Positions 9,383-17,489 of a stretch of 64,000 nucleotides of DNA are shown piece by piece. Positions within the stretch are counted from its first letter, which is position 1. Every line of letters begins with the position of its first letter. The translations under genes and the position numbers were made by a program. The notes under the pieces were generated by a model. It was not told the origin of the DNA. It was given only the letters and a program-made list of their open reading frames with translations, and did no database searches. Source of the stretch: Butyricimonas faecalis (GTDB taxonomy: Bacteria; Bacteroidota; Bacteroidia; Bacteroidales; Marinifilaceae). The DNA lies in contig NZ_CP032819.1 in assembly GCF_003991565.1 (NCBI RefSeq), positions 2,418,001 through 2,482,000 on the forward strand. The letters run 5' to 3'.

Positions 9383-10396
9383 TTATAACTTATATCTTAC
9401 AATAAAATTCTCACTGTTAGGATCTAATCCGTACAAAATATTGCGAGAAACATCCACACAAAAACTAAATATTTCTTTGTCTAATTTATATTTAATAACA
9501 GGAGTTCCCAACTTATCAAACACATAGATATATTTACCACCGATGCTATCGGATATCATAGCTTCGATGGCAGATTTTCCGGAAAAGATCGAATAGATAT
9601 GATCGCCATATATTTTTATATCCATAAAACCCTCTACTTTTCCTAATAAAATGTGTCCGTCATCCGTCCTGCCATAATCCGGAAATCCATTGGGACCTAC
9701 AATACAATTACCCTCTTTAGTCTTCGTATTATAAATATAAATTACCTCCCCACTTTTGGTTGCCGCAGCCAAAAAATCTTCATTGTTATAACTTAACTTT
9801 AAATCATACAGACTGGCTGCCGTAAGTTCTCGATCCTTTTTTTTTGTTTTTTCTTTTACAAGAACACTATCTAACAATTTTCCAGAATATGATTGAAATA
9901 AGAGAAATTTTTTCGAGTTTATATCACTGGAAACTATAATAGAATCGTCTATCACTGTTGCGGACAAGAGGGAACTCGACATAGAACTGAATTTTTCAAC
10001 ACGTTTAGGATAAATATCATTAACATTCATATCATATACAAGAAATTTAGAGCTAACAGGATCTAACAAATAGAGTTCAGTTTCTTTAATTCCCATTTTA
10101 GTTAAATAAATATACTCCTTATCTCCTTTTCCTTTTTCTCCCAATGAACCAATCCAGTTAAAATCAGGATAAGACAATTTATGTACAGCCCTATTAGGAG
10201 ACTCTCTATCCAAAATCAATACAATAGAATCATAAAGCTCTATTTGAGAGGGGAAAGCACAAAATAAATCTTGGGAAAGATTAATAATATCGCCTTTCAG
10301 AGACTTTTCCTGTGGGAAAGATTCATAATGAATGTACTGCTGAGACTCGTTTGAGCATGCATAAAATACAATAAATAACAAAAATATTTTTCTCAT
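9383..10396 (-). CDS. 6-bladed beta-propeller (BF3164/TolB-like) lipoprotein
   Basis: 337 residues. The ATG at 10396 was chosen because MRKIFLLFIVFYACSNES is a short lipoprotein signal with Cys 14. The frame opens further upstream to 10468, but that stretch covers the perfect hairpin at 10411-10444. The body has repeated blades (PDFNWIGSLGEKGKGDKEYI, LYLLDPVSSKFLVYDMNVND, YIYVFDKLGTPVIKYKLDKE). The GSLGEKGKGDKEY segment resembles the conserved loop of propellers found next to NVEALA peptides. The gene is first after the NVEALA gene and the hairpin, and is AT-rich like the two genes around it. Function is unknown; a peptide-binding or sensing surface protein is one possibility. Confidence 0.82.
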   Translation of the reverse strand: MRKIFLLFIVFYACSNESQQYIHYESFPQEKSLKGDIINLSQDLFCAFPSQIELYDSIVLILDRESPNRAVHKLSYPDFNWIGSLGEKGKGDKEYIYLTKMGIKETELYLLDPVSSKFLVYDMNVNDIYPKRVEKFSSMSSSLLSATVIDDSIIVSSDINSKKFLLFQSYSGKLLDSVLVKEKTKKKDRELTAASLYDLKLSYNNEDFLAAATKSGEVIYIYNTKTKEGNCIVGPNGFPDYGRTDDGHILLGKVEGFMDIKIYGDHIYSIFSGKSAIEAMISDSIGGKYIYVFDKLGTPVIKYKLDKEIFSFCVDVSRNILYGLDPNSENFIVRYKL

Positions 10397-10410
10397 AATT
10401 ATAAAATTAA

Positions 10411-10444
10411 ATATCTGGTAGAAGGTAAACCTTCTACCAGATAT
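10411..10444 (-). terminator. Perfect 16-bp hairpin between NVEALA gene and propeller gene (attenuator)
   Basis: Arms 10411-10426 and 10429-10444 are perfectly complementary, with only AA between them. The hairpin starts 10 nt after the NVEALA stop codon and is followed on the minus strand by a T-rich stretch. It could act as a partial terminator, or as a 3' stabiliser or RNase stop, making the peptide mRNA more abundant than the rest of the operon. Confidence 0.75.
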
Positions 10445-10454
10445 TACCCAAAAA

Positions 10455-10709
10455 TCAATCACACTCAATGTCTAGGCAATAATTTGCAACCCATTTTCGG
10501 TATGCTTTTCTCTTTGCACACCATTGCTCCCCTTTTCTCAAAGAACACTTTTGCCCACTAATAACAATCTCTCCATCTGTTAAAGCCTCAATATTGGCTT
10601 TCATGAATTTCTCAGCTTCCGATATTGTCATTCTTTCGTGAGCAGTATACCCTGTATATCCCATTGCACAGAATAAAACTGATGCAACTAAAATTTTTAC
10701 CTTCTTCAT
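10455..10709 (-). CDS. NVEALA-type secreted cysteine peptide (first gene of unit B)
   Basis: 84 residues from the ATG at 10709 (MKKVKILVASVLFCAMGYTG); the frame extends to 10739, but the shorter form gives a normal signal peptide. After the signal comes AEKFMKANIEALTDGEIV, matching the NVEALA-family motif (here NIEAL). The basic C-terminal part carries four cysteines (C55, C64, C78, C83), so two disulfides are possible. NVEALA proteins are small exported Bacteroidota proteins; to my knowledge their role is not established, and a signal or bacteriocin-like peptide is a guess. It opens a long operon that includes thiol-redox proteins, signal peptidase and an efflux pump. A hairpin right after its stop probably sets its level. 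Confidence 0.82.
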   Translation of the reverse strand: MKKVKILVASVLFCAMGYTGYTAHERMTISEAEKFMKANIEALTDGEIVISGQKCSLRKGEQWCAKRKAYRKWVANYCLDIECD

Positions 10710-10815
10710 TATTTCTACTTTTTTATAACCCAAAGACACTTCTTTTCGTTATTATTGTACGCTTTTCGTAGTCCTTTCTATTCGACTTGATTCAAAACCT
10801 TGTTTTGATAAAGTC

Positions 10816-10845
10816 ACGGATGAAAGGGCTACCTTTTTCATCCGT
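10816..10845 (-). terminator. Hairpin after the transglutaminase-like gene
   Basis: Perfect 10-bp arms ACGGATGAAA (10816-10825) and TTTCATCCGT (10836-10845) lie about 70 nt beyond the stop of the leftward gene ending at 10913 and before the NVEALA gene at 10709. It probably separates the two NVEALA transcription units. The T-tract behind it is weak, so read-through is possible. Confidence 0.6.
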
Positions 10846-10912
10846 TCTGATTAAATTAATTTCCTCTCTTTATTCTATTTTCCGTCCTTTTTATTAATTA
10901 AACAATTATATT

Positions 10913-12814
10913 TTACCAGAATCTAACTCGTCCATTCATAACCGTGAACGGACGTTCCTCCTTACCCTCGGTACGATTACGCAACCAGTACAACGCCCCC
11001 GAAGGCACATCATCATATTCGATATAATCTGCCGTGGCCACTTTCCTACCTAACGACACCCACTCGCCTTGATCAAAATACAACAATTCGTAAGTATCAC
11101 CTGGATATACACCGTTTTTATCATTTTGAGTAATATACTTCACAACATCAACCGAAACAGGCTCTTTAAATTCCACCCCGGCAATCTTGGACAACGCCCC
11201 AAAATCCAATAAATCGTCATTAAATATATTCCGAGAAAGTCGTTCATTTTTATCCATCTTACCTGTAAGGTTAATGGTAAAGGTACTTTTCGCAGTTAAT
11301 GCCTCCCCATCCTGCATAAACTTAATCGATGCAAATGCCGGATTGTTATAATTTACTTTCTTAACCATCCAGAATTTATACTTCTTTGTCGTGTTAACAC
11401 ACAATGTATCGTATGCCATGTAATTATAATGCCGAATCACGGCTATCGAATCATAAGGCTCTTTAGACAAATCATTAGTGGCATGTAACTGTACACCTAT
11501 AATTGCCGCACCATTATAATCTCCTGACGGATTATAAGTGAATTTACGATTCAAACGCAATTTTTGTAATCGCTTTTTATCTGGAACAAGAGGTTCGACC
11601 TCGCCATTCGACCTTACCCACAAGGGATAATCCGCAAACACCTGATGTTTACCATCATAGTAACATGGCATATACATTATATCACGACCAATCTTTTCAA
11701 ACATCACCTTTCCTCCCCGCATCTCACTCCAAGCAACTTCATTCCATGCCAAATTATTAAATACACATAAATAACCGTATCTCGTATTTGATTTGAATGT
11801 TTTAAATGTATAATTCAAGTCAACAGCATTCTCATACTCTTCCGTTACATCTATTTTATATGGATCTCGGATAAAGTGTGGAATAAAATTATCTTTATCT
11901 TCCGGTATCGGATTAATAAAACTGGTTTTACGGTACACCTTAGCTGTATATGGAGTATATGAATAATAACACTTACTATTCACGTATCGATGATCTCGAA
12001 GAATCGTCCAGTAATGGCGATTTTCCCGTGTCGGGTAGTGAGGGACAAAATCTACAGCTGTCGGTATACCAAATATCCGATTAATAATTTGGGTACTATA
12101 AGCTCGATCTATACAGTCCGCTTCATACATCCTCAACAGCGAATCCGAAAATTGTTCCTTAAACTTCTCATATCTGTAATAAGTGGGAATTTTAGCAGAA
12201 ATATAACCTTGATATCCCCCCAAACTAAATCCTAGCTGATCTCCTTTATCAAAATTATACAGATGATAATAGGCAGAATCCTTCCATTCGATTAAAGGCT
12301 CATTATTAATCCTGTAAGGCAGTATATATTTAAAAAAATCTTCACACGACAGATCATAATGATTTTGTATATTCTCCCAAATAACAAACGACTGTTCTAT
12401 ATTTCTTATTAAATAATCAGACGTAATTTTATGTAAGTCATATTCAACCGTATTACCCCCCTGAGCTATAGCAACACGGGCTGCCATTAGGTAGAACATC
12501 AACTTAACCGCATTAGGTTGATCCCGTAACGTGGTATCAATATCCCGCTTTAACCTGTCCATCGTCTCTCCCGCAACGGCATAATGTGCCACCATGTTAC
12601 TAATCAAATATTCCGCCGCCTTCAATTTCAATAAATCAGGTTTTTCTTTACGGTAGTAATCCAACACCTTTTGAAGTTCTCCTCGATTATCCCCACTCAA
12701 TTTCAAAGCACTATTTACATCTACCAGCATAGGAACCACGACCACATCACGATGACAACCCGTCATCGTGACACCTAATATCGAAAATAATAAAATAGCG
12801 AAAATCAATTTCAT
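10913..12814 (-). CDS. Transglutaminase-like lipoprotein
   Basis: 633 residues with the lipoprotein signal GVTMTGC (C20). A helical region (~35-150) is followed by the motif FFKYILPYRINNEPLIEWKD, seen in Bacteroidota transglutaminase-domain proteins. The core follows: ADCIDRAYSTQIINRIFGIP (candidate nucleophile C234), then AVDFVPHYPTRENRHYWTIL (candidate H267) and D274, giving an intact-looking Cys-His-Asp triad. The C-terminal ~300 residues are beta-rich and look like carbohydrate-binding or galactose-binding-like modules. Enzymes of this fold are proteases, peptide-N-glycanases or cross-linkers; the substrate is unknown. It lies third in unit A after an NVEALA peptide and propeller, so a cell-surface role in processing or attaching that peptide is plausible but unproven. 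Confidence 0.75.
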   Translation of the reverse strand: MKLIFAILLFSILGVTMTGCHRDVVVVPMLVDVNSALKLSGDNRGELQKVLDYYRKEKPDLLKLKAAEYLISNMVAHYAVAGETMDRLKRDIDTTLRDQPNAVKLMFYLMAARVAIAQGGNTVEYDLHKITSDYLIRNIEQSFVIWENIQNHYDLSCEDFFKYILPYRINNEPLIEWKDSAYYHLYNFDKGDQLGFSLGGYQGYISAKIPTYYRYEKFKEQFSDSLLRMYEADCIDRAYSTQIINRIFGIPTAVDFVPHYPTRENRHYWTILRDHRYVNSKCYYSYTPYTAKVYRKTSFINPIPEDKDNFIPHFIRDPYKIDVTEEYENAVDLNYTFKTFKSNTRYGYLCVFNNLAWNEVAWSEMRGGKVMFEKIGRDIMYMPCYYDGKHQVFADYPLWVRSNGEVEPLVPDKKRLQKLRLNRKFTYNPSGDYNGAAIIGVQLHATNDLSKEPYDSIAVIRHYNYMAYDTLCVNTTKKYKFWMVKKVNYNNPAFASIKFMQDGEALTAKSTFTINLTGKMDKNERLSRNIFNDDLLDFGALSKIAGVEFKEPVSVDVVKYITQNDKNGVYPGDTYELLYFDQGEWVSLGRKVATADYIEYDDVPSGALYWLRNRTEGKEERPFTVMNGRVRFW

Positions 12815-12846
12815 ATTTTCAGCTCAATATCTTTTTTTCAAAATAA

Positions 12847-13890
12847 TTACAATCTCAACTTAACCAGAGATACCCCGGCATTACCGGCAATTCCATACAA
12901 TGCCCCTTCATCACAATCATAAGTGATCCCCGTTAAAGCAACATTGAAATCAAGAGTTCGAACCAAATTCCCCTCCCAATCGTATTCAAGCAAACGGTTC
13001 CCTTCAAAAGCTCCCTGCCTGTCTCTCTCGTAAGTTTTACCCGAATACAGCGCATACACACGCTCCGATGTCACCGCAATGTCCATAAAACCAAAACGAT
13101 TCTCTCGTTTATACAAAACACGGGGAACGGGAGTTTCTGAAATCTCCGTCATAGGATAGCTCAAACGTTCCAGTTTCACTCGTTCGATACCTCCCGGAAT
13201 TAATCGACAAAAATCAATCACACCGCTATACATATCCGCACACACGAACGCTTGCCCGTCAGAACGAACCCGTAAAACACTACTAGCATATAACATTCCT
13301 TTCGTTTTCTCCTGCAAACCCGGATATTCCGGACAATCCGGATAAGACAAGCAATAACGGGCTGAACCGTCAGCCAAAGAGTAAAGCAAATAGCGCCCCT
13401 CCGCGTAAAATCCCGTGGAGATAACAAAATCGTCTGTCTTCACCGCTATTAAATGTTGCTCACCTTCGGGAAGCTGTACAATCGTCTCTTCCGTTGTACC
13501 TCGTGTAAGCGGGGATATGGGGTTCTCGATCAATTCTCCGGTTCTAAAATCCAATGCTGTCACACTTTTCCCGTCAAACGAATTGAAAGAACTTAACGCT
13601 CGAACCCGCCTTGAAGAATTACCTTTCTCCAAAGACAAATCCTCTTGTAAAGGACTCTCTAGATCAAGAGCTCGTGCCACCCCTTCCTTCATGTATGTTG
13701 CCCCTACTATTAATTTATTCCCTTGCTTGATAAACCCACTCACATCATAAAGCCCGGCCTGGGCTAAATCCGTCAAACGAACTACTTTTACACACTCGCT
13801 CTTTACCATATTCATGCTTTCGTCACCCATGTAACGATCGGAACACCCGAGCAAAATGCTTCCGAATAACACGTACAATAATTTTTTCAT
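12847..13890 (-). CDS. 6-bladed beta-propeller (TolB-like) lipoprotein
   Basis: 347 residues with lipoprotein signal MKKLLYVLFGSILLGC (C16). The mature part has the blade repeats of the NVEALA-linked propellers (VTALDFRTGELIENPI, HLIAVKTDDFVISTGFYAEG, RLLEYDWEGNLVRTLDF). The last blade ends ALYGIAGNAGVSLVKLRL, close in form to the partner at 9383 (ILYGLDPNSENFIVRYKL), so the two are paralogues. The start overlaps the NVEALA stop by 4 nt (ATGA), showing translational coupling of peptide and propeller. This fixed pairing, seen twice here, suggests that the propeller binds or senses its peptide. Confidence 0.82.
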   Translation of the reverse strand: MKKLLYVLFGSILLGCSDRYMGDESMNMVKSECVKVVRLTDLAQAGLYDVSGFIKQGNKLIVGATYMKEGVARALDLESPLQEDLSLEKGNSSRRVRALSSFNSFDGKSVTALDFRTGELIENPISPLTRGTTEETIVQLPEGEQHLIAVKTDDFVISTGFYAEGRYLLYSLADGSARYCLSYPDCPEYPGLQEKTKGMLYASSVLRVRSDGQAFVCADMYSGVIDFCRLIPGGIERVKLERLSYPMTEISETPVPRVLYKRENRFGFMDIAVTSERVYALYSGKTYERDRQGAFEGNRLLEYDWEGNLVRTLDFNVALTGITYDCDEGALYGIAGNAGVSLVKLRL

Positions 13891-14120
13891 CTTATTTTTA
13901 ATGCAACACCATCTATATCAATCCCATTCATAAAACAAAATCCACGAGCCGAGACACAAGGATAATATGGATTTTCTTCTTCAGGAGAAGTCAAAGCCTC
14001 GACATTTTCCATCTTTAAAATTTCCCAATTCGTTTTTTGACGAATACTCCGGTTCAAACCGATAACCACACTTGTTATCAGCAACACGAACACCACAATT
14101 TTCAAACATTTATTCCGCAT
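13887..14120 (-). CDS. NVEALA peptide precursor (first gene of unit A)
   Basis: 77 residues. A single N-terminal hydrophobic segment (KCLKIVVFVLLITSVVIGLN) acts as signal or anchor. ILKMENVEALTSPEEEN follows, holding the full NVEAL motif, and then a short tail with two cysteines (C55 and C62) ending GIDIDGVALKIR. Compared with the peptide at 10455 the leader pattern is shared but the Cys region differs completely, as expected for precursors with different active parts. The stop overlaps the propeller start. The gene begins 114 nt from the divergent sensor-kinase gene, so both probably share a control region. Confidence 0.82.
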   Translation of the reverse strand: MRNKCLKIVVFVLLITSVVIGLNRSIRQKTNWEILKMENVEALTSPEEENPYYPCVSARGFCFMNGIDIDGVALKIR

Positions 14121-14182
14121 GACACATCTTTTTTATTATTTGAGACAAAGATGAGTGATTTATTTTCAAAAAACGAATAAAA

Positions 14183-14216
14183 AGGTTGCTTGGAGGTTGC
14201 TTTCTTTGTAACTTTG
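14183..14216 (+). promoter_or_regulatory. Promoter of the two-component genes with an 11-bp-spaced direct repeat
   Basis: A perfect Bacteroidota -7 box TAACTTTG lies at 14209-14216, 18 nt before the kinase ATG, with TTG at 14186-14188 as a -33 element (20-bp gap). AGGTTGCTT occurs twice (14183-14191 and 14194-14202), starts 11 bp apart, one helical turn, as expected for an OmpR/RprY-type tandem site. It may serve autoregulation and the divergent NVEALA unit. Confidence 0.65.
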
Positions 14217-14233
14217 AAAATATAAACTCAAAT

Positions 14234-15583
14234 ATGAATCGGCGTCTAAAATATATCATCATTCTTGCTGTTTGCATTATCCTAAGTAACCAGCTCATTC
14301 ACTTGTACTATTTATACAAGGAAGTAACAACTCAATATAGACATCAACAAAATGACATAATTACCAAAGCCGTTTACGAATTTAACATGCTATCGACGAA
14401 TGTTGCTCAAGGTGATCTTGTCAGTTACAATACCTCAGAGAAACAATTAATATATTATATTGACAAAAAAATAATAAGCTTTCAATTAGACTCGAAAGAC
14501 GATGTTCAACATATCAACAAACAGAAAGCTTACGATATCCGAAACCCACAAGTATGGACCTTAAAAAATCTCTATCACCATCTACTGGCAAAGCAAGATT
14601 CCATGCACCTACAAGATCGTTCCATACAATTTGTTATCCAGGACAGTACCGGGAAAATAAAAGATTCCTACCCGACATCTTTCGAAACATTATCCTTTCG
14701 TCCTAAATACCAAACACCTCTCGGTTTCATTTCCGGTGATACATTGTATGCCGGATACAAATATCCCTACATAGTATTTATTCAATCCACACTTTGGCAA
14801 CTTATCCTAACCGTTATCATCTCCGCTTTACTTATCACTTTAATCATCAACCTCTGCCGAACGATTCGTGACGAGAAAAAGAGCGGAGAATACCGAGAAT
14901 TATTTATCAGCAACCTAGTACACGACCTGAAACGTCCCATCGAAGACGTGATTAAAGTACTATACCTGCTCCGTGATTTACCTCCCGAAGAGCAAACATT
15001 ATTTCTCAAGCAAGGTCGAGCAAAATTAGACAATATATTACAATCTATCAATCGTATGTTGCTTCAATCGACAGATGCTCACGGATTACGATTAAACATC
15101 AAGGATATTAATCTTCAGGAAATGTTGGAAACATTGCAACAAAAAGATCACTGGAGTGCAAATAAACTATTCGACATACAAATCGATTTTCAATCAGATG
15201 ACCCGATGATCACGGGAGACCGTCATTTTTTATTGGCCGTTTTCCAAAATTTCATCGACAACGCCTTAAAATATTCCGGGGATCAGGTAACGATACATAT
15301 CACGTGTACAGAACCGGATGCCCGACACGTGCAAATCAAAATTGAGGATAACGGGTTCGGCATTTCTTCTAAAAACTTACAACACGTGTTCGAACGTTAC
15401 CACCGGGGAGATCACCAAGAGAACAAAGAAATCAAAGGTCACGGACAAGGACTACATTACGCCCGAACCGTGATTCTCGCCCACGGGGGAACAATCGATA
15501 TTGAAAGCGAAGAGAGCAAAGGAACCGCGATATTGGTCAACTTACCCAGACGAGCTAATGTCAAAAACAAATATAAACACTAA
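14234..15583 (+). CDS. Sensor histidine kinase (RprX-like)
   Basis: 449 residues from the ATG at 14234 (MNRRLKYIIILAVCIILSNQ); a longer frame to 14186 would run across the promoter. TM1 (~7-27), a periplasmic sensor of ~155 residues and TM2 (LWQLILTVIISALLITLIIN) precede the kinase part. The phospho-acceptor box is FISNLVHDLKRPIEDVIKVL. The ATP-binding domain has NFIDNALKYS (N box), IEDNGFGIS (G1) and GHGQGLHYAR (G2). The H box carries HDLKRP instead of the common HELRTP, as in some Bacteroidota kinases. It pairs with the regulator gene 4 nt downstream and is transcribed away from an NVEALA operon, so it may respond to the envelope state that the peptide system affects; this is inference. Confidence 0.93.
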   Translation: MNRRLKYIIILAVCIILSNQLIHLYYLYKEVTTQYRHQQNDIITKAVYEFNMLSTNVAQGDLVSYNTSEKQLIYYIDKKIISFQLDSKDDVQHINKQKAYDIRNPQVWTLKNLYHHLLAKQDSMHLQDRSIQFVIQDSTGKIKDSYPTSFETLSFRPKYQTPLGFISGDTLYAGYKYPYIVFIQSTLWQLILTVIISALLITLIINLCRTIRDEKKSGEYRELFISNLVHDLKRPIEDVIKVLYLLRDLPPEEQTLFLKQGRAKLDNILQSINRMLLQSTDAHGLRLNIKDINLQEMLETLQQKDHWSANKLFDIQIDFQSDDPMITGDRHFLLAVFQNFIDNALKYSGDQVTIHITCTEPDARHVQIKIEDNGFGISSKNLQHVFERYHRGDHQENKEIKGHGQGLHYARTVILAHGGTIDIESEESKGTAILVNLPRRANVKNKYKH

Positions 15584-15587
15584 AAAC

Positions 15588-16277
15588 ATGGACACCACGA
15601 TCAGAATACTTTATGCCGAAGATGATGCAGACGGAGCTAAATTAACGAAAATGATTCTCGAAAAAGAAAATTTCGAAGTAGAGATTGTCCTGAATGGTGC
15701 TAAAGCATGGGATGCATACAAAAAGCAGAAACCGGATATTCTCCTAGTTGACTTGGATATGCCCAAAATAGACGGGCTGGAATTAACCAGAATGATACGG
15801 GAAAATGACCGGCAAACCCACATCATCGTGTATACCTCTCATGGGGAACCCGCCAAAGAGATCGCCGTGCTGGACGCCGGAGCCGACGAATTCATACCCA
15901 AAGGCTCTCCCGAAGTATTGATCGCACACATGAAACGCCTTCGGGATAGAATAAAAGGATGCATGAACATTCCCCACCTGTACCAACTATCGAAACACAC
16001 GACATACAACAGTATCACCCGGGAAGTGACAATAGACGGGATTACCAAAAGATTACCAAAAAACGAAGGACGTTTCCTGCAATTATTATGTGCGAAGAAC
16101 CATGAAATAGCCGACAAATCCTACCTCATCATAGGAACATGGGGCAAAGCAGACAAAAACAAAGAACCGGAAGTAAAAAAATACATCAGCCGGTTACGTG
16201 GTTATTTGAAAGCCGATCCCTCGCTACAAATTGATCACGAGGGAGACGGTTACATATTAATATGTCTTGCCGATTAG
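15588..16277 (+). CDS. OmpR/RprY-type response regulator
   Basis: 229 residues from ATG 15588; an in-frame ATG at 15558 overlapping the kinase is possible. The receiver has the acidic pair (E11, D12, D13), phospho-acceptor D55 in DILLVDLDMPKIDGLEL, the Thr/Ser switch (IIVYTS) and the conserved Lys in GADEFIPKGSPE. Residues ~130-229 form a winged-helix DNA-binding domain ending KKYISRLRGYLKADPSLQID. It is the cognate regulator of the kinase upstream; the direct repeat in the shared upstream region is its candidate binding site. Confidence 0.93.
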   Translation: MDTTIRILYAEDDADGAKLTKMILEKENFEVEIVLNGAKAWDAYKKQKPDILLVDLDMPKIDGLELTRMIRENDRQTHIIVYTSHGEPAKEIAVLDAGADEFIPKGSPEVLIAHMKRLRDRIKGCMNIPHLYQLSKHTTYNSITREVTIDGITKRLPKNEGRFLQLLCAKNHEIADKSYLIIGTWGKADKNKEPEVKKYISRLRGYLKADPSLQIDHEGDGYILICLAD

Positions 16278-16596
16278 TTTTCGCCAATCATCCGTGAAAC
16301 ATATTTTATAACCGGTCCCCATCCGACAATACCCCATAGTTGGGCTATCGCCTCTAGCCCCCTTCGCTACACATGAACATACCATGAACACGATATCAAC
16401 ACAGCATAAATACAAACGAGCGTTCATGGTGAGAAGATAGTATGTTAGAACTGTCTCACTTTGTCCGGGAGTAAACATAGCTCAAGTAATGACATGAACC
16501 AGAGTTTTTAAAAACAAGCACATAATAAAACATTGCAAATCTCGAATCCGTATTATATTTTAGCATTCAAAATATAACCTTTCAATAATCCAATTT
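16278..16596. other. Intergenic region, 319 bp, no recognised feature
   Basis: It lies between the regulator and the M48 protease gene. A short minus-strand open frame (16257-16478) has no recognisable protein character. There is no strong hairpin, tRNA or known RNA motif. A promoter for the protease gene is expected in the AT-rich last 60 nt. Confidence 0.5.
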
Positions 16597-17403
16597 ATGA
16601 AAAGAACAATTTTACGCATTACCTTCATCATTGGAGCAATTTTACTTCTCTCGCAGTGTGCCACGGTGCCACTCACGGGGAGACGCCAGTTGATTCTATT
16701 CCCGGAAGATCAGATGGTCTCCATGAGTTTAACTTCATATAGCAGCTTTTTGAAGGAAAACAAGTTATCCACCGACGTTGTCAACAAACAACGGATTAAA
16801 AATGTCGGGGCAAGAATCTCGAAAGCCGTGGAACAATATCTCGCTGCCAACGGGCTGCAAGACCAGATTGCCAATTTTGAATGGGAATTCAACCTAGTTG
16901 TCAGCAATGAACCCAATGCTTGGTGTATGCCGGGAGGTAAAGTTGTCTTCTACGAGGGGATATTACCCTATTGCCAGAATGATGCGGGAATCGCTGTCGT
17001 TATGGGGCATGAGATCGCTCACGCCGTGGCACACCACAGCAACGAGCGCATGAGTCAAGAGGCTCTTATTCAATACGGACAGGCTGCCGCCACCGAAATT
17101 CTAGGACACAACCAAAGTGATTCAAGAAAAGCCATCCTCGCCGCCGCAATCGGCATGGGAACCAACGTGGGAATCGTTCTCCCCTTCTCTCGCAAGCACG
17201 AGTTCGAGGCGGATCACCTGGGACTGATTTTCATGGCCATGGCCGGTTACGACCCGAATGAGGCTGTTGCTTTCTGGACCCGTATGGCAAACGCATCAGC
17301 AGGCAAACAACCTGAATTTCTGTCCACTCACCCTGCTGACGAAAAACGGATCGCCAGACTGAAAGCGGCCATTCCGGAAGCATTGAAATATAAGAGGAAT
17401 TAA
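16597..17403 (+). CDS. M48-family zinc metalloprotease lipoprotein (LoiP/YcaL-like)
   Basis: 268 residues. The signal ends at LLSQC (C21), so the protein is probably lipid-anchored in the periplasm. The zinc site is VVMGHEIAHAVAHH (H138, E139, H142), with the third ligand in HEFEADHLG, the pattern of stand-alone M48 proteases involved in outer-membrane protein quality control. The N-terminal piece TVPLTGRRQLILFP is the conserved start of the family in Bacteroidota. It is monocistronic, followed by its own 86-nt gap before cysS. Confidence 0.93.
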   Translation: MKRTILRITFIIGAILLLSQCATVPLTGRRQLILFPEDQMVSMSLTSYSSFLKENKLSTDVVNKQRIKNVGARISKAVEQYLAANGLQDQIANFEWEFNLVVSNEPNAWCMPGGKVVFYEGILPYCQNDAGIAVVMGHEIAHAVAHHSNERMSQEALIQYGQAAATEILGHNQSDSRKAILAAAIGMGTNVGIVLPFSRKHEFEADHLGLIFMAMAGYDPNEAVAFWTRMANASAGKQPEFLSTHPADEKRIARLKAAIPEALKYKRN

Positions 17404-17450
17404 AGAACCATTAATTTGCCTTTTCCCGTTATTTTCAAGGAGAAAATTTC

Positions 17451-17458
17451 TACTTTTG
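17451..17458 (+). promoter_or_regulatory. -7 box of cysS
   Basis: TACTTTTG fits the Bacteroidota -7 consensus TAnnTTTG exactly and lies 31 nt before the cysS ATG. No clear -33 TTG is seen at the usual distance. Confidence 0.55.
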
Positions 17459-17489
17459 TTGAATCATATCAATAAAGCATTATAGTATC

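Noticed and set aside
4074..14120. Classical O-antigen or capsule locus
   Set aside because: Apart from the single ligase-like gene there are no glycosyltransferases, flippase or sugar-nucleotide genes.
16257..16478. Minus-strand frame after the response regulator
   Set aside because: Overlaps the regulator end and shows no protein character.
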